DNA from: Commensalibacter sp963921845
GTDB taxonomy: Bacteria; Pseudomonadota; Alphaproteobacteria; Acetobacterales; Acetobacteraceae
Assembly (NCBI RefSeq): GCF_963921845.1
Contig: NZ_CAWUGZ010000041.1
Location: 1-18,557, forward strand
Reading direction: 5' to 3'
Length of the DNA stretch: 18,557 nt
Positions 16,371-18,557 of this stretch are shown in pieces. Made by a program: the position numbers and the translations under genes. Under the pieces are notes generated by a model. That model saw only the letters and a list, made by a program, of their open reading frames with translations. It was not told where the DNA came from and searched no databases. Each line of letters begins with the position of its first letter. The stretch's first letter is position 1.

Positions 16371-16966
16371 ATAGCCACATGAGTGATTTAGCTATTTTTA
16401 TTTTAAAGAACAATAATTTCGTTAAACTGTTAAAAACACAAGACGTTAAAAGTAGATTTGCTCAGCCTTTAAGATTTTCTCATTCTTGTTTTCATTATTG
16501 AATTTTTCTGTTAATACTTTTTTAAAACCAATAGACTAATACTGCTAACTAAATATTACCAAAGAAAAAGTAAGTAAAATACTTACAATGGGAAGAGTTC
16601 TAATTTTTATAAATTTTTTATATATCAACTAATTTTGTATCGAAATTACCATTTCAATACATATTTTTTTACTCTTAAAACTCATACTAAATAAAGATTT
16701 TTTTACTTTTAGGAAAAATATTGACCACCTAATAGTTTGTGCCATATTTCATTGTACGTTTATGTAATATCCATTGCACTATTTATGTTTTACTATGTTT
16801 ATTTAATGCACAAAAAACAAATAAAAGTATAAATAAATACTAATTAAAACCTAATCTATATTTGTTTGTTAGAGAGAAATTAATTTTTAAGATTAGAACA
16901 TAAAAATTTTTTGATTTTACAATTAAAAACGTCAATATTTAAAAATTAATATTACAAAGGTTCGCT

Positions 16967-18557
16967 ATGACAAAACCCAAAGTCCCTAAACTACTCGATA
17001 TTAAGCAACTTAGTGATAGTTTTAATTGGGACAAAAGTTATTTGGGAAAACGTGAAAAGTGGCCTCACGATTTAGAAACGCTTTTTTCTCTCATTTTAAA
17101 CACGCCCACTCCTATGATCATTTACTGGGGTACTCACTATGTGGCCTTATATAATGATGCCTACGCTTCTCTTATTGGATCAAAACATCCAGCCTTATTA
17201 GGCAGACCTTTTCACCAAATTTGGCCCGAACGAAAAGCACATTTTGATAAAATTGCAAACGCCATATACAGACAAGAAACTATAAAATATGTTTCAAAAT
17301 ATAAAATTCCCGGGAAAAACACTAACAATGCTTTACAACAGTTGGAGGTAACTTTTAGCCCAATCTATAATTCGAACGAAGAAATACAAGGTTTGTTTAG
17401 TATCGTTATTGAAACCCCAAAATATCTCACGCATTTTCAAAAAACTACTGAACAATTTATCGGCGGGCTTGCACATGATTTTAACAATTTATTAGGAGGT
17501 ATTGTTGGAAATCTTGAATTAATGAAAATGCGTATTCAACAAAATAAAATAGATACAATTGATCGTTATATTCAAGCAGCTCAAGAAGCAACCTCTCACG
17601 CCTCAGCTATTACGCATCAGTTACTTTCTTTTTCTCGTAGACAAACGTTGGTCTCACAAATTATAGAGCCAAACCAAATTATTTTATCCCTTCAGCAAAA
17701 TTTCAACACTTTAATCCATTCACATCTTAAACATTCCATTGATTTCCAAATTAATTTAGATCCCTCTATCTGGTGTATTTTTTGCAACGCAGAACAATTC
17801 AAAAATGCCATTTTAAATATTTTTACCAACGCATGCGAAGCCATAAACCCTATAAATGGTCGTATTACTATTTCCACTAAAAATACGACCGTTACTATAA
17901 GCCATCCTGTAAGAACCCATTTAAAACCAAATGATTATATTATTATAACAATAGAAGACAATGGTGATGGAATGACGGAAGAAATCTTGAACCATGCCGT
18001 TGACCCCTTTTTTACCACGAAACCATTAGGGAAAAGAGCGGGATTAGGACTCTCAATGGCCTACGGCTTTGCCAAACAATCTAGTGGAGATTTACTGATA
18101 GATTCAGTTCAAAATCATGGCACGTGTATTAGTCTTTTTCTTCCTAAATATAGACAATCTATGTTAACTGAAAAAAAAATCAGTTATGAATTTAACAATA
18201 ATAAGCAAGTTTCTCTTATCGTATCAAAAGACAACCATTTATGTACTTGGTTGAGCGAAAATTTAGAAGATTTAGGCTATACGATAATAGTCGCTCAAAC
18301 AAAACACGAAGCAATAACTTTTTTGAAAGTGAATCCAAACATAAAATTTATTATTATTGATGCGGAGCTGATTACAAAAGCTGACACAATTTTGATTGAT
18401 AAACTTTTCTTAAAAAATCCTTTATTACCTATAATTTTTGTTACAGGACATAATAACATCACCGTTTATCTAAAAAAGGTTTTTGATAAAACTCATTTTA
18501 TTATACGAAAACCTCTCAGTTACTCTTTATTGGCAAACCATATTAGAACCATAGAAA
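16967..18557 (+). CDS. PAS/HisKA hybrid sensor histidine kinase, 3' end outside window
   Basis: At least 530 residues, open at the window edge. The N-terminus (about 15-75) has the FNW..LG..WP and LILNTPTPMIIYWG..YNDAY pattern of cytoplasmic PAS-type sensors; a PAS domain reaches to about 150. No membrane segment is seen, so it probably senses an internal signal. The phosphorylated histidine is H170 in GGLAHDFNNLLGG. The ATPase domain has its N box at N288 (FTNACEA), G1 at IEDNGDGM (329-336), F box FFTTKP and G2 at GLGL (359-362). A receiver-like domain follows from about 413, with D465 (IIIDAE), T493 (VTGH) and K515 (RKPLS). However, the acidic pair expected near 420-421 is Ser-Lys. AAAGG sits six bases before the ATG. 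The ligand and any partner regulator are unknown. Confidence 0.88.
   Translation, partial: MTKPKVPKLLDIKQLSDSFNWDKSYLGKREKWPHDLETLFSLILNTPTPMIIYWGTHYVALYNDAYASLIGSKHPALLGRPFHQIWPERKAHFDKIANAIYRQETIKYVSKYKIPGKNTNNALQQLEVTFSPIYNSNEEIQGLFSIVIETPKYLTHFQKTTEQFIGGLAHDFNNLLGGIVGNLELMKMRIQQNKIDTIDRYIQAAQEATSHASAITHQLLSFSRRQTLVSQIIEPNQIILSLQQNFNTLIHSHLKHSIDFQINLDPSIWCIFCNAEQFKNAILNIFTNACEAINPINGRITISTKNTTVTISHPVRTHLKPNDYIIITIEDNGDGMTEEILNHAVDPFFTTKPLGKRAGLGLSMAYGFAKQSSGDLLIDSVQNHGTCISLFLPKYRQSMLTEKKISYEFNNNKQVSLIVSKDNHLCTWLSENLEDLGYTIIVAQTKHEAITFLKVNPNIKFIIIDAELITKADTILIDKLFLKNPLLPIIFVTGHNNITVYLKKVFDKTHFIIRKPLSYSLLANHIRTIE

Larger units (their letters stand above)
15775..16966. other. Very AT-rich gene-poor stretch
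   Basis: About 1.2 kb between tyrA and the sensor kinase. It is much poorer in G and C than the flanking genes. The only segment with protein-like character is a minus-strand frame at 16251-16370, noted separately. There are several inverted repeats near the left end (15802-15819, 15837-15868), but no tRNA, no GC-rich terminator and no insertion-sequence ends. The promoter of the kinase must lie in the right part. Confidence 0.5.

Noticed and set aside
16379..16501. Plus-strand 40-codon frame beginning MSDLAIF in the AT-rich stretch
   Set aside because: It has no ribosome binding site and unremarkable composition. It lies head-to-head with the minus-strand island, and nothing in it resembles a known protein.

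Overview
The window comes from an AT-rich bacterium, most likely an alphaproteobacterium. The gene order hpnA-B-C-D-E-shc-hpnG is the hopanoid cluster layout known from Zymomonas and Acetobacteraceae. The short glycosyltransferase-type repeat protein and the PAS/HisKA kinase at the right end also resemble acetic acid bacterial proteins. Low GC, including in the genes, would suit an insect-associated lineage such as a Commensalibacter-like one. That placement is inference from gene content, not from a database match.

Left part (1-1973): a short protein with two tandem FDxxYY-type repeats (+), a small lytic transglycosylase (-), and about 0.8 kb of AT-rich DNA without a convincing gene. Next (1974-5271): an M20 metallopeptidase (-) diverges from an MFS transporter (+), which is closely followed by a LOG-family nucleotide hydrolase (+).

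The core (5325-13641, minus strand) is a hopanoid operon transcribed hpnA, hpnB, hpnC, hpnD, hpnE, shc (hpnF), hpnG. HpnD, HpnC and HpnE convert two farnesyl diphosphates to squalene through presqualene diphosphate and hydroxysqualene. Shc cyclises squalene to hopene or diplopterol. HpnG acts on the adenosylhopane side chain. HpnA (a reductase/epimerase) and HpnB (a glycosyltransferase) are accessory tailoring candidates. The radical-SAM enzyme HpnH, which makes the HpnG substrate, is not in the window. Divergently from hpnA run hpnL, a multi-span membrane protein, and a TyrA-type prephenate/arogenate dehydrogenase.

Right part (15775-18557): about 1.2 kb of very AT-rich DNA holding one short, possibly degenerate minus-strand reading frame. 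It is followed by a PAS/HisKA/HATPase hybrid sensor kinase that runs off the window. Its C-terminal receiver domain appears to lack the usual acidic pair.

I see no CRISPR array, tRNA, rRNA, insertion sequence or phage gene. The core is a known pathway. The least explained parts are the two gene-poor stretches, the degenerate receiver and the small repeat protein.
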